Positions 18,989 to 28,011 of a DNA stretch of 64,000 bases are shown in pieces. Source of the stretch: Marinilabiliaceae bacterium JC017 (lineage in GTDB: Bacteria; Bacteroidota; Bacteroidia; Bacteroidales; Marinilabiliaceae); NCBI GenBank assembly GCA_004296775.1, contig RHGE01000003.1:62001-126000 (forward strand), read 5' to 3'. The translations under genes were made by a program, and so were the position numbers. Below the pieces are notes generated by a model. The model was not told the DNA's origin. It did not search any database and was given only the letters and a program-made list of their open reading frames with translations. Every line of letters starts with the position of its first letter. The stretch's first letter is position 1.

Positions 18989-19453
18989 ATGGCAAAAAGT
19001 GTGATTAAACAGCGTATGGTAAGTATTGTGACGGTAATGTTTATGTTACCGGCAATTCTTGGTGTGCATGTGTTTAAGCACTATTGTAATGGTTGTAAGC
19101 TCAATGATGTGGAGGCGACCGTTATTACTACCTATCATTCACATCAACATCAATGCGCCAGTTGTAATAGTGAAGCCAATTGTGAATGTTGTGCAACCGA
19201 TCCAACGCATTCTGCCTCCCATTGTGATGGAACGGGTGGGTGTCAGCATGAATATAAGGTCTTTGATTATAAGACTATAATTACTTCTTACGATCCTAAG
19301 CTACAGGAAGCAGAACTAGAGTTGTTTGCCAGTTATCATGTGGCTATTTTACTTGAAACAATCACATCACAAAAACACTTAAGCGTTGATGATGCAGTTC
19401 CTCTGCTGTCAAATCCCAATTTACTGCAGAAGAATTGTGTCTTTCTTTTGTGA
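18989..19453 (+). CDS. HYC/CC-type small secreted protein, metal set
   Basis: A 154-aa exported protein rich in Cys and His. It has an N-terminal signal/membrane segment (about residues 10-27), then HYCNGC near residue 32, a His/Cys region with SHQHQC, CNSEANCECC and HSASHCDG, and a C-terminal VPLL segment. This layout matches the HYC/CC/PP type proteins that sit next to metal TonB receptors in Bacteroidota. Direct neighbours downstream are such a receptor and an HMA chaperone, so a metal-handling role (copper or similar) is likely. The ATG at 18989 is chosen over an upstream one because it gives a clean signal peptide and fits the -7 box. Confidence 0.75.
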   Translation: MAKSVIKQRMVSIVTVMFMLPAILGVHVFKHYCNGCKLNDVEATVITTYHSHQHQCASCNSEANCECCATDPTHSASHCDGTGGCQHEYKVFDYKTIITSYDPKLQEAELELFASYHVAILLETITSQKHLSVDDAVPLLSNPNLLQKNCVFLL

Positions 19454-19697
19454 TTCCCTCTGTTACCTTCTTTTTTTGAATGCCTGACCATTGTTTCATT
19501 GGATCAAGGTTTTCCTGTATTTAAAATTTACTAAGTATTAATTGTGATGGTCTGTCATATTTGATGGCAATCGCTGAAAATCACTTCCAGATCCCTTGTT
19601 TTTTAGGGATCGATAAAGGATGAGGTAAATCCTGCTAAGTGACTTTTTAATGTTGTCTTTGTGTGATTGACCGTAACATGTATGTGTTATTATTTAT

Positions 19698-21932
19698 ATG
19701 AAAAATTTATTATTTGGATTTCTTTTTTCTGTTAATTGTCTGTTCGTGGCAGGACAAGCGGCCCCCATCGAATTGTCAGGGTCAGTCAAAGGAAAAGAGA
19801 ATGGTAAAAAGGTACCACTCGTAGGGGCCAATGTGTATTGGGCCGGTACCCAGGTAGGAACCGTCACTGATTTGGATGGAAAATTCACGATTTCCTCTTC
19901 TGGTGTAAATAAAAAACTTGTAATTAGTTACATCGGGTATCAGTCAGATACGTTATCGATAAGGAAAAATGATTTTCTGGATGTTGTTTTATCAGAAGAA
20001 CAACTGGATGAAGTGGTAGTGGCCGGCCGTAAAGCGGGTTCTCACCTCTCCCGTATGGATCCCATCTTATCACAAAAAATAACGGGTGCAGAGTTGTGTA
20101 AAGCGGCTTGTTGTAATCTTAGTGAGAGTTTTGAGACCAACGCGTCGGTAGATGTGTCCTATTCAGATGCCGCTACCGGTGCTAAACAGATTCAATTGTT
20201 GGGATTGTCAGGGAATTATGTGCAGATGCTTACTGAAAACATGCCCAACTTCCGGGGGTTGGCAACAGCTTATGGATTGGGTTATATTCCTGGTGCCTGG
20301 ATGTCGTCTATTCAGATATCTAAAGGAACTTCAACTGTGATAAACGGGTTTGAAGCTTTAACCGGTCAGATTAATGTGGAATATAAGAAGCCGGTGAACA
20401 GCGAGAAGTTTTTCATTAACCTGTTTGGTAACAGCACTGGTCGGGCTGAAGGTAATGTGAATGGTTCCATTCATATTAACGATAAACTGTCCACGGCTAT
20501 TTTATCTCATTATTCTACCGATACCCGTGTGGTGGATGACAATGGTGACCATTTTCGCGATGAGCCCAATATGCGGCAGTTTAATTTTATGAATCGTTGG
20601 AATTATAATAATCACAACGGGTTCACCGCTCAGCTGGGGATTAAAATTATTGATGAGGAAAGAATGGGGGGTCATATCGATTTTGATAATAGTCAACCTT
20701 CTGCTTCCTTGTATGGCATCAACATCGACACTAAGCGCTACGAGGGATTTGCCAAGGCCGGATATGTGTTTGACGATGATTTAACCAGCATTGGATTGGT
20801 GGCCAATGTCTCACGTCATGAGCAGGATGCTTTTTACGGACTTAAGACCTACGATGCTTCCCAAAATTCGGCGTATGCCAACTTGATATTCCAATCCTAT
20901 ATTGGTAACGAAAATAACAAGTTTAGTACCGGTGCGAGCATCCAGGCCGACTTTTACCGTGAAAATTTAAAGCAGGATTTTCAAACTCCTGATCCGGCAC
21001 AGGTTTTCGATACGGATGAGGTGGTTCCTGGTGCGTTTTTTCAATACAGTTACAACATACCCGATAAATTAACTTTGATAGCCGGTATAAGAGCCGATTA
21101 CCACAATGAGTATGGCGCATTTGTGACACCCCGGGTGCATTTTAAATACAACCTGGATGAAAAAACAACCCTGAGAACCTCAGCAGGTATTGGTTATCGT
21201 ACCGCAAAGGTGTTGGCTGAGAATAATTACCTGCTGGCCAGTTCCCGGAAAATTTATGTAGCGGATGGTCTGGATCAGGAAAAAGCCTGGAACTACGGGG
21301 CCAATATTACCCGCTATTTTGATATTGCAGCACGGGAATTGATGGTGAATGTGGAGTACTACCGGACTGATTTCGTGAATCAGGTGGTGGTAGATATGGA
21401 TAAGGATGTGCACGAAATTCATTTTTACAACCTGGATGGTAAATCCTATGCCAATAACTTCCAGGTGGAGGCAAAATATGAGTTAATTAAAGGTTTGGAT
21501 CTCACCGGTGCCTGGCGTTACAATGATGTGAAAGCAACCATTAACGGTGAATTGCAGGATAGGCCGTTTATCAGCAAATATAAAGGACTGGCAAATTTAT
21601 CGTATGCTACCCCATTGAATAAATGGCAATTTGATTTTACCACCCAGTTTAATGGTTCTGGCCGACTGCCGGAAACGGCTTCTAATCCGGAAGATTACCA
21701 ACGATCAGATAAATTTGATCCTTATCAGGTAATGAATGCCCAGGTGACTAAATTCTATCGTAAGTGGAATGTGTATGTGGGCGTGGAAAATATCGGTAAT
21801 TATACGCAGGATAACCCTATCATAGCGGCTGATGATCCTTTTGGAAATTATTTTGACAGCTCAATGATCTGGGGTCCTGTTATGGGACGTCGTTTCTATT
21901 TTGGATTGCGTTTTTCAATCGATCGGGATTAG
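19698..21932 (+). CDS. TonB-dependent receptor, probably for a metal
   Basis: A 744-aa outer-membrane receptor. Signal peptide (about 1-19), CarboxypepD_reg-like domain (about 25-105, ending ISYIGYQSDTL), plug domain (about 115-230) and beta-barrel to the aromatic C-terminus (RRFYFGLRFS). The plug begins with the unusual cysteine motif LCKAACCNLSESFE near residue 134, seen in receptors that neighbour metal proteins in this phylum. It lies between the HYC-type protein and the HMA protein, all in the same direction, so the three form a metal uptake or homeostasis set. The metal is inferred, perhaps copper. Confidence 0.9.
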   Translation: MKNLLFGFLFSVNCLFVAGQAAPIELSGSVKGKENGKKVPLVGANVYWAGTQVGTVTDLDGKFTISSSGVNKKLVISYIGYQSDTLSIRKNDFLDVVLSEEQLDEVVVAGRKAGSHLSRMDPILSQKITGAELCKAACCNLSESFETNASVDVSYSDAATGAKQIQLLGLSGNYVQMLTENMPNFRGLATAYGLGYIPGAWMSSIQISKGTSTVINGFEALTGQINVEYKKPVNSEKFFINLFGNSTGRAEGNVNGSIHINDKLSTAILSHYSTDTRVVDDNGDHFRDEPNMRQFNFMNRWNYNNHNGFTAQLGIKIIDEERMGGHIDFDNSQPSASLYGINIDTKRYEGFAKAGYVFDDDLTSIGLVANVSRHEQDAFYGLKTYDASQNSAYANLIFQSYIGNENNKFSTGASIQADFYRENLKQDFQTPDPAQVFDTDEVVPGAFFQYSYNIPDKLTLIAGIRADYHNEYGAFVTPRVHFKYNLDEKTTLRTSAGIGYRTAKVLAENNYLLASSRKIYVADGLDQEKAWNYGANITRYFDIAARELMVNVEYYRTDFVNQVVVDMDKDVHEIHFYNLDGKSYANNFQVEAKYELIKGLDLTGAWRYNDVKATINGELQDRPFISKYKGLANLSYATPLNKWQFDFTTQFNGSGRLPETASNPEDYQRSDKFDPYQVMNAQVTKFYRKWNVYVGVENIGNYTQDNPIIAADDPFGNYFDSSMIWGPVMGRRFYFGLRFSIDRD

Positions 21933-22062
21933 CAATAGGATAAATAGGTCGCCAAGCTTTTTTAGGTGCCTGAAAGATTAGTTTCATGGTAGTTGTCTAT
22001 AGACTGTAGATCTGTTGTATGAGGAATGAATTATTAATGTCAAATCTATAATTGTTTTAAAA

Positions 22063-22452
22063 ATGAAAAAGAATGCAATTTATTCAACTATAATGTTGAT
22101 GGTTACTTTGTTCATGGCCGTTAATACTGCTTCGGCCAATAACAACAAAAAGGAAATAAAGGAAGTCGTGTTTAACGTGTCTATGCACTGTCAGAGTTGC
22201 GCGGATAAAATCACAAAATATATGTCCTTTGAGAAAGGCGTTAAAGAGATTAATGCTGATGTAAAAGCTCAAACAGTAAAGCTCAAATACCGTGCTGATA
22301 AAACCAATGAAGAAAGTTTGAAAGCAGCGCTTAAAAAAATCGGGTATGAAGCGACAGTTGGAAAAGGTAATGGATGTACCATGAAATGCAATTCATCTTG
22401 CGAAACAGACCATGATCATCACCACCAGCACGAACATCACCACGATCATTAA
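22063..22452 (+). CDS. exported HMA-domain metal-binding protein
   Basis: A 129-aa protein with a signal peptide (about residues 1-25), a heavy-metal-associated domain (about 32-100) with metal site MHCQSCADK, and a C-terminal tail with CTMKCNSSCE followed by a His-rich end (HDHHHQHEHHHDH). It probably receives or buffers a soft metal in the periplasm. It is 130 bp behind the TonB receptor, and a strong terminator follows, so it closes the metal set. A mercury-type MerP role is possible, but no mer genes are near. Confidence 0.85.
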   Translation: MKKNAIYSTIMLMVTLFMAVNTASANNNKKEIKEVVFNVSMHCQSCADKITKYMSFEKGVKEINADVKAQTVKLKYRADKTNEESLKAALKKIGYEATVGKGNGCTMKCNSSCETDHDHHHQHEHHHDH

Positions 22453-22474
22453 ATAGAGATCGAATTAGATTTGA

Positions 22475-22510
22475 AGCCCGGTATGCAGCCTTGCAAACCG
22501 GGCTTTTTTA
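22475..22510 (+). terminator. terminator of the metal gene set
   Basis: AGCCCGGT pairs with ACCGGGCT across a 14-base loop and is followed by six T's. Confidence 0.85.
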
Positions 22511-22674
22511 TGCCGTTTGGGATATATTAATGAGTGAAACCCTATTAATGGCGCATATTAATCGGATATTAATTGGGTGTTAGAGCTGTATTAAGGGGAT
22601 TTTAAATGCGCAGCGTGTATGTTTGGTCCCAGTTTTTAGCTGTAAATAAAAGAGAGAATTTAATACAGGCATTT

Positions 22675-24246
22675 ATGAAAAGAGGGATCGGGCTAATGGT
22701 TGTTTTTTTTATGCTGGCATGTTTTAATTTTAATACCAGTGTATGGGGACAACAAGCAACAAAGGCAGCAGATGATAAGGGGATGAATGGTGTTGAATCG
22801 AATGTGCCGGTTAGTCAGAATGAGAGAACTTCTAGTCATACGGGAGATGTGTTTACTGATAGTTATTCCATTTTTCAGGAGAATATATTCGAACAAAGCA
22901 TCTGGGAAAATATCTGTTCAATTCGTTTCCCTGAGATCACCAATGTTGTTTATCAGCCCTTTGATGAGATAAGTGTATCCCTGAATGAAGGGAAAAGATG
23001 GAAATGGTTTGAGATACCTGACTTTTCAATGGAATATGGCGCCTTTATAGATAAATATCAAAATGACGTCGTTATGTTGGAGACCTATCAGAAACCTGTT
23101 GTTTGTGACCCAGGGACTCATAATGTAACATTCTTAAAAAAAGGAAGACTGATTGGGGCGGCAAGTCATTGGGAAGCGGCAGGAGCATATCCTGACCTTC
23201 ATGTTGTGGCCAGTGATACCTATGAAGTCTGGAAGGGCCGTAGAGGTTATGTGGGAGTGAAGTTATGGAAGACTAACGGTAGACATGAGAAAGAATATTA
23301 CTATGGATATTTTGAATTGGAAGTAAGTGCGGATGGTACTTCATATAAAATACTTGGGGCGGCTTATAATCCTGTGCCTGGAGAGTCCATTGTGGCTGGT
23401 GAGACTGCCTGTGAGCTTTTGTTTAGTAATACGGAATGGTATGAAAGCGATGATAATGACGGATCAATTACAAATCATGCCAATATAAGATTATTGTCTG
23501 ATGAGTTTGCCGTAGCAAAGGGACTATTAATGCAGAAGGGCAAACATTTTTCGGTTACCGGTGTGCCAGATGGGCTATCCATTTCAATTTTTATAGTAGA
23601 TGGATGTAATGCCATCATGTATGCTAATGGAAAGGCTTTATCAAATGAATATACCGATAGTTGTGAAATGACGATAGGATTTAATGATGAAGCGTTTAAA
23701 GGAGGAGATGCATCCGCGGTTGCTTATACCAAGAGAAAAATAAATGTTCATTTCAGGGATGAGTACCAGATAGTATATGTGGATGTGGATGATTTCACTG
23801 TTTCAGAGGATAATCCATGGCAATTATATCAGCTGGGATATCGGGGGGCTGCTTTTGGGGTGTGGTACGATAATGATTTAAAGACGTGTCGTTTTGAAAT
23901 ATATGAGGATGATGGTGTGAGCTATGGAGAAGAAAGAAATCTGGTTCCTTTGGCAAAAGGAGAGATTATTCATAAGGGGATGAATTGGGTTGCAGGGGGA
24001 AATTTTCCAAAGGAGCACAATATATCAACTGCTGATTTCTCTGAGTGGCACGGAAGAGAAGGTTATGTGGCCATGCGTTTTCATTTCGACGAGCAGTGTT
24101 TCTATGGTTGGGCTCATATAAAAGTGGCCGTGGATGGCCAGTCGTATACCTTACTTGATTATGCATTTAATGAAAAGCCTGGTGCTCCTCTTATAACCGG
24201 AGATGGTCAGAAGAAAGTAAAGGAGTCCATTTTGATGGTTAATTAG
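22675..24246 (+). CDS. secreted protein with two related beta-rich repeats
   Basis: A 523-aa protein I cannot name. From the ATG at 22675 it has a clean signal peptide (GLMVVFFMLACFNFNTSVWGQ); an upstream in-frame ATG at 22606 would bury it. Two copies of a domain of about 60 residues are visible: one with WKGRRGYVGVKLW...YYYGYFELEVSADGTSY (about residues 190-250) and one with WHGREGYVAMRFHF...FYGWAHIKVAVDGQSY (about 460-515). The repeat ends in a proline-glycine motif before an IVAGE or LITGD strand. Such repeats occur in secreted Bacteroidota proteins of unknown role. It ends without a type IX sorting tail that I can recognise. Confidence 0.6.
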   Translation: MKRGIGLMVVFFMLACFNFNTSVWGQQATKAADDKGMNGVESNVPVSQNERTSSHTGDVFTDSYSIFQENIFEQSIWENICSIRFPEITNVVYQPFDEISVSLNEGKRWKWFEIPDFSMEYGAFIDKYQNDVVMLETYQKPVVCDPGTHNVTFLKKGRLIGAASHWEAAGAYPDLHVVASDTYEVWKGRRGYVGVKLWKTNGRHEKEYYYGYFELEVSADGTSYKILGAAYNPVPGESIVAGETACELLFSNTEWYESDDNDGSITNHANIRLLSDEFAVAKGLLMQKGKHFSVTGVPDGLSISIFIVDGCNAIMYANGKALSNEYTDSCEMTIGFNDEAFKGGDASAVAYTKRKINVHFRDEYQIVYVDVDDFTVSEDNPWQLYQLGYRGAAFGVWYDNDLKTCRFEIYEDDGVSYGEERNLVPLAKGEIIHKGMNWVAGGNFPKEHNISTADFSEWHGREGYVAMRFHFDEQCFYGWAHIKVAVDGQSYTLLDYAFNEKPGAPLITGDGQKKVKESILMVN

Positions 24247-24450
24247 GTGAATTTATGATCAAACTTTTTATGACGTGATCAGAGATCCGTTGTCATATTT
24301 GATAGTTCCATAAGAATGTTTGGTGAGAGTGGTGAGTAATATCAAACAGCCGTGGCTAATTACCTTGTTCAACTGTCTGTTAATGGTCAGGCAATTACTA
24401 AGAAGGTGATTAAATAGTGACATATTAAATTCTAGTTCTTTATTTATGAA

Positions 24451-24478
24451 GAGGGAGCCTTTGCTCCCTCTTTTTTTT
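24451..24478 (+). terminator. strong intrinsic terminator
   Basis: GAGGGAGC and GCTCCCTC form an 8-bp stem with a 4-base loop, followed by eight T's. It is about 200 bp behind the secreted repeat protein gene. Confidence 0.85.
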
Positions 24479-24520
24479 GTTTATATGCCACTGTAATTAA
24501 TGTCTAATGATATGCTTGGA

Positions 24521-24939
24521 ACGCTTCCTTAATTGTTGTTGAGTGAATGTAACAATAGAAGGGTAGTAAAAAAATGGAGGAAGGATACTTTTAATGTGCT
24601 AAAACGCTTCCATTATTATGGATGAGTAAATGTAGCATTAGTTGGGTAGTAAAAAAATGGAGGAAGGATACTTTTAATGTGCTAAAAATGCTTCCATCAT
24701 TATGAATGAGTAAATGTAGTATTAGAAGAGTAGTAAAAATTGGTGGAAGGTTCCTTTTAATGTTCTCAAAATGCTTCCATAATTAAGGATGAGTAAATGT
24801 GGTATTAGAAGAGTAGTAAAAAATTGATGGAAGGTTACTATTAATGTGCTAAAAATGCTTCCATAATTATGGATGAGTAAATGAAGCATTAGCAGTGTAT
24901 CAACCAATTTGTGGAACGATACTTTTTATTGACTATTAA
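24521..24939. repeat. 83/84-bp tandem repeat, five units
   Basis: Units start at 24521, 24604, 24688, 24771 and 24855, so the period alternates 83, 84, 83, 84. Each contains GCTTCCAT, GATGAGTAAATGTAG, GTAGTAAAAA and ATGGAAGGATAC; CTTCCAT and ATGGAAG can pair. The first and last units are the most diverged. It is not a CRISPR array, since there are no unique spacers, and it has no open frame of note. Confidence 0.85.
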
Positions 24940-25064
24940 GTGCGCTTTCTTTTCGATTTTCAGTTGTCTATTTGAATTATATAGGTGTTAATTTGAGGTT
25001 AAAATTGTTGTTGTGTTGAAGGGATACAATATACTGGTGGAGATAGGATTTTCATAGTCGAGGA

Positions 25065-27671
25065 TTAATTAATCTGTAAAAGCTGATTTTCGATCATGGC
25101 AATGCTGTCTTTTATACTAATAGAATAATCTTCTCCCATCGATTCTTGGTAATTTCTACAGAACGATTGATATTCTTGTCTTTGGCGATCTTTTTTGTTG
25201 TTGTGATGGAGTAGGAATAGAATTAGGTTTATTGCTGTCTCATTCAATTTGTCATGTGTTAAAACTAATCGGCAAAAGCTTAATATCTCTTCTTGGTTTT
25301 CAATTATATCCGATGAAGCAATGATTATTTCAAGCAAATTACTTAAAGTGGTTTCGAATTTATCGCGGTAGGGATCTAACCAGGGTGCTGTTATGTGTTT
25401 AAGCAATACTCCTTTGTTAAGTGATTTGTTGATTTTTTTCAGAATCTCCGGATGTAATGTTTTTTGTTGTTGTGCTTCTTTTGAGAGGTTTAGCAGGGTT
25501 AAAAGGTCAATGTCGATGGAATCAGCGATAGCCAGATTGTATTGATTTTTATCAAACACCAGATCCATGCCTTCTATATCTGATAATATTTTACGAAGTC
25601 TTGATATGTTGACACCTCGGTTGTTGCGTGCACTTTTGGTATCATGGTAGGGCCAAAAAGCTTGATTGATTTGTTCAGCAGTAATTCCTTTTCCTTTGTT
25701 GAAAATGGTTGATACCAGCAGAAAAAGAAAAAACTCTTCAAGAAAAGTAGTAAAGGATTGATTGATGCATTTGCCTTGCTGATTATAGAGCTTAAATTCT
25801 CCAAATAGTTCAATGGATGAACTATTCCTTTTTTGAGAAGGAGAGGGGATGTCAGGCATCAATTCTTGTGAAATATTGGGATTTTGTTGCTGGTTAGGGC
25901 TGGTTTGAGTTGTGTTTAAAAGCTTTTGCAATTGCTTTTTCCTTTTATAGGCAATGATTAGTAAAAATAGGATGCAGCAAATCAGAACAACAGGAAGGAG
26001 GATGTAGAGCTGTTCTTTTGTGTCGATGCTTAGAGAAGATGTGTTATCATTTATTTCAACAGGTGGATAATTAATCGTAAAAACGTCGGTGTGATTGAAT
26101 GATTCAGTATGGTTATTGGCAATAAAAATGAATTCTTGGGAGTTGCGGTTAAACGCCATGTGACTCGCTATGCTGTTTTCAATCGGAAAATCGACATGAG
26201 AATGTTCTACATTAGACAAAGTGGTATTGAATTTAATTAAGTAGGTACTGTCTCTGTCCTGCTGGAATAAGAAGTATTCCCCATTGTTTGAGGGTGAAAT
26301 TATATTCTTACTGAGGCCTTTGTAATTTGAAGAAAAGAGCTCTGCCGGGATTTTGTTTAGTAGATTATGAGAGAAGGATGATAGATTTATTTCCCATAAT
26401 GAGCAACTGTCAGGTTCCGAAGGTGTGATGTCGTTTTTTGTGGTTCCCAATATAAGAAGTTTGCGACTTTTTGCATTTAAGTGAAAAGCTAACGGTTTTT
26501 CGATTGGTAAAGTTTTTTTCAACGAAATTGGCTTCCAAATTCGTTGCTTTACATCTAAATAAAAGAAGCTACTTGTGTAAGAATTCTCACTCATTCCCAT
26601 AAACACAATCGGCGTTTGACGTATGGGATGATAAAAGGCGATTGTTTCGTCAGATAGAGGTGGGGTGTTGTTTAATGAATAATATTTTTGAGTGAAGTCT
26701 TTTAAGTTGAATAAAATTAGTTCACTCCAGTCGCTATTAAAGCAGTATAGTTTATCTTCATGAGTGTTGAGAAAAATATTAAAGGAGTCGGTTTTTAACC
26801 TTTTTATTACCGGGATAATTTTTTGTTTAAAGGTGTTGGCATTTACCACTGATAGTACTTCACCGGTGAAAATGTATATTTGTGTTCTTTTGTCAGAAAA
26901 TATTCCTGCTGGTAGTTTCTTTGCATGAATCTCAAATTTTTGAGTCCATTGATTATGGTAATCTTCTATCCAAATAGGATTGTTGATGCTTTCGTGTTTG
27001 TTTCCTATGAAATCAACGATTTTTTTCTCTTTACTTTTTGTGAGGGGGTAGTAATGTTTTAATTGTCCTTTTGAGGAAAAGATAGATATATTTCTAATAG
27101 CGTAGTGAGCTGTACGACATGTGGAAGGATTCTTTTTATTTAAGCAGCCAAAGTTTATAAAAGATTTGGATTTTAAAATAAGGGGTACATTCTGAATCGT
27201 TTTACTAATGTTGTTGATTTGTACAAGCAGTGTTTTTGTTTTGGGGGTGTATTTTAATTGGCACTGTTGCCAGCTATTTCTTGATATTTTAGACTGATCC
27301 AGATAAAACGTTAGAAGTTCTCCCGTCTCTTCTAATCGCAACGTGAGATTACCCCCTTTCGCTGTTACCGGGAAATAGGAGAAGTTAATCAGGGTTTTAT
27401 CTTTTTCGCATATTTTAAGAATGGATCCATAAGAGCTTTCGTTGTATATGTAAAACTGAAAATCCAATTTAAAACCGGATTTTAAATTAATGAAGTGATC
27501 GCCCGAAAGGGTTAAAGAACTGTTTGGATTGGAGGAGTCAAAGATTAACCCGTTGGTGTACATGCTTCCATCTATTTGGCTTGATAGGCCGAATAAGAAT
27601 ATTAGAGAAAATAATTGAAGGCATTTTTTTCTAAGTTTCGTTCGTGATAAGTTCTGCATTGTCTCTTCCAT
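25065..27671 (-). CDS. membrane-spanning sensor with SARP-like DNA-binding domain
   Basis: An 868-aa protein that combines sensing and DNA binding in one chain. Order: signal/anchor segment (about residues 15-37), a LamG/concanavalin-like domain (about 40-190), a beta-propeller-like region of repeated strands (about 240-530), one transmembrane helix (about 553-575) and a cytoplasmic winged-helix plus helical domain (about 618-868) resembling SARP/BTAD activators (IELFGEFKLYNQQGK, then GVNISRLRKILSD as recognition segment). The external part likely reads a sugar or peptide signal. It is divergent from the secreted metalloprotease at 28012, which is the obvious candidate target. A second possible start is the ATG at 27659. 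Confidence 0.75.
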   Translation of the reverse strand: MEETMQNLSRTKLRKKCLQLFSLIFLFGLSSQIDGSMYTNGLIFDSSNPNSSLTLSGDHFINLKSGFKLDFQFYIYNESSYGSILKICEKDKTLINFSYFPVTAKGGNLTLRLEETGELLTFYLDQSKISRNSWQQCQLKYTPKTKTLLVQINNISKTIQNVPLILKSKSFINFGCLNKKNPSTCRTAHYAIRNISIFSSKGQLKHYYPLTKSKEKKIVDFIGNKHESINNPIWIEDYHNQWTQKFEIHAKKLPAGIFSDKRTQIYIFTGEVLSVVNANTFKQKIIPVIKRLKTDSFNIFLNTHEDKLYCFNSDWSELILFNLKDFTQKYYSLNNTPPLSDETIAFYHPIRQTPIVFMGMSENSYTSSFFYLDVKQRIWKPISLKKTLPIEKPLAFHLNAKSRKLLILGTTKNDITPSEPDSCSLWEINLSSFSHNLLNKIPAELFSSNYKGLSKNIISPSNNGEYFLFQQDRDSTYLIKFNTTLSNVEHSHVDFPIENSIASHMAFNRNSQEFIFIANNHTESFNHTDVFTINYPPVEINDNTSSLSIDTKEQLYILLPVVLICCILFLLIIAYKRKKQLQKLLNTTQTSPNQQQNPNISQELMPDIPSPSQKRNSSSIELFGEFKLYNQQGKCINQSFTTFLEEFFLFLLVSTIFNKGKGITAEQINQAFWPYHDTKSARNNRGVNISRLRKILSDIEGMDLVFDKNQYNLAIADSIDIDLLTLLNLSKEAQQQKTLHPEILKKINKSLNKGVLLKHITAPWLDPYRDKFETTLSNLLEIIIASSDIIENQEEILSFCRLVLTHDKLNETAINLILFLLHHNNKKDRQRQEYQSFCRNYQESMGEDYSISIKDSIAMIENQLLQIN

Positions 27672-28011
27672 TACAAAGCATTAAAGTTCCCAAGTTTATT
27701 CTGAAATAGCCCCTTGTTGTATTCCTATGTGAGTATTCTGTGCGATAGCTTATGAAAAAATCATCCTAAAAAAAACAGAAAATCGGGTATTATTTAATGA
27801 TAAATGACATGGTTGATCAAAAAAAGCTAAAAAATGTTAAAATAGTCAGGTTTAATCGTAGTGGATTAATTCTTAATGAAGTTAATTAATGAATAATAGG
27901 CGGGATTAGGTGAGGATTAATTAGAAATTAATAGGAGGTTAACAAATTGTTAAACCCTTGAGCTGCATTTTGTGCCCATCAAATCAGTTTTAAATCTAAA
28001 AGAAAATCCCT
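27672..28011. other. shared regulatory region of a divergent pair
   Basis: This 340-bp AT-rich gap lies between the SARP-like regulator and the metalloprotease and must carry both promoters. It contains one notable inverted repeat, listed separately at 27939. No gene is seen. Confidence 0.5.
27939..27953. promoter_or_regulatory. inverted repeat, candidate operator
   Basis: TTAACAA, one base, TTGTTAA: a perfect 7-bp inverted repeat about 60 bp before the protease ATG. It could be the binding site of the divergent regulator; AT-rich palindromes also arise by chance. Confidence 0.4.

Noticed and set aside
24521..24939. CRISPR array
   Set aside because: The repeats are adjacent 83/84-bp units with no unique spacers and no cas genes are near.
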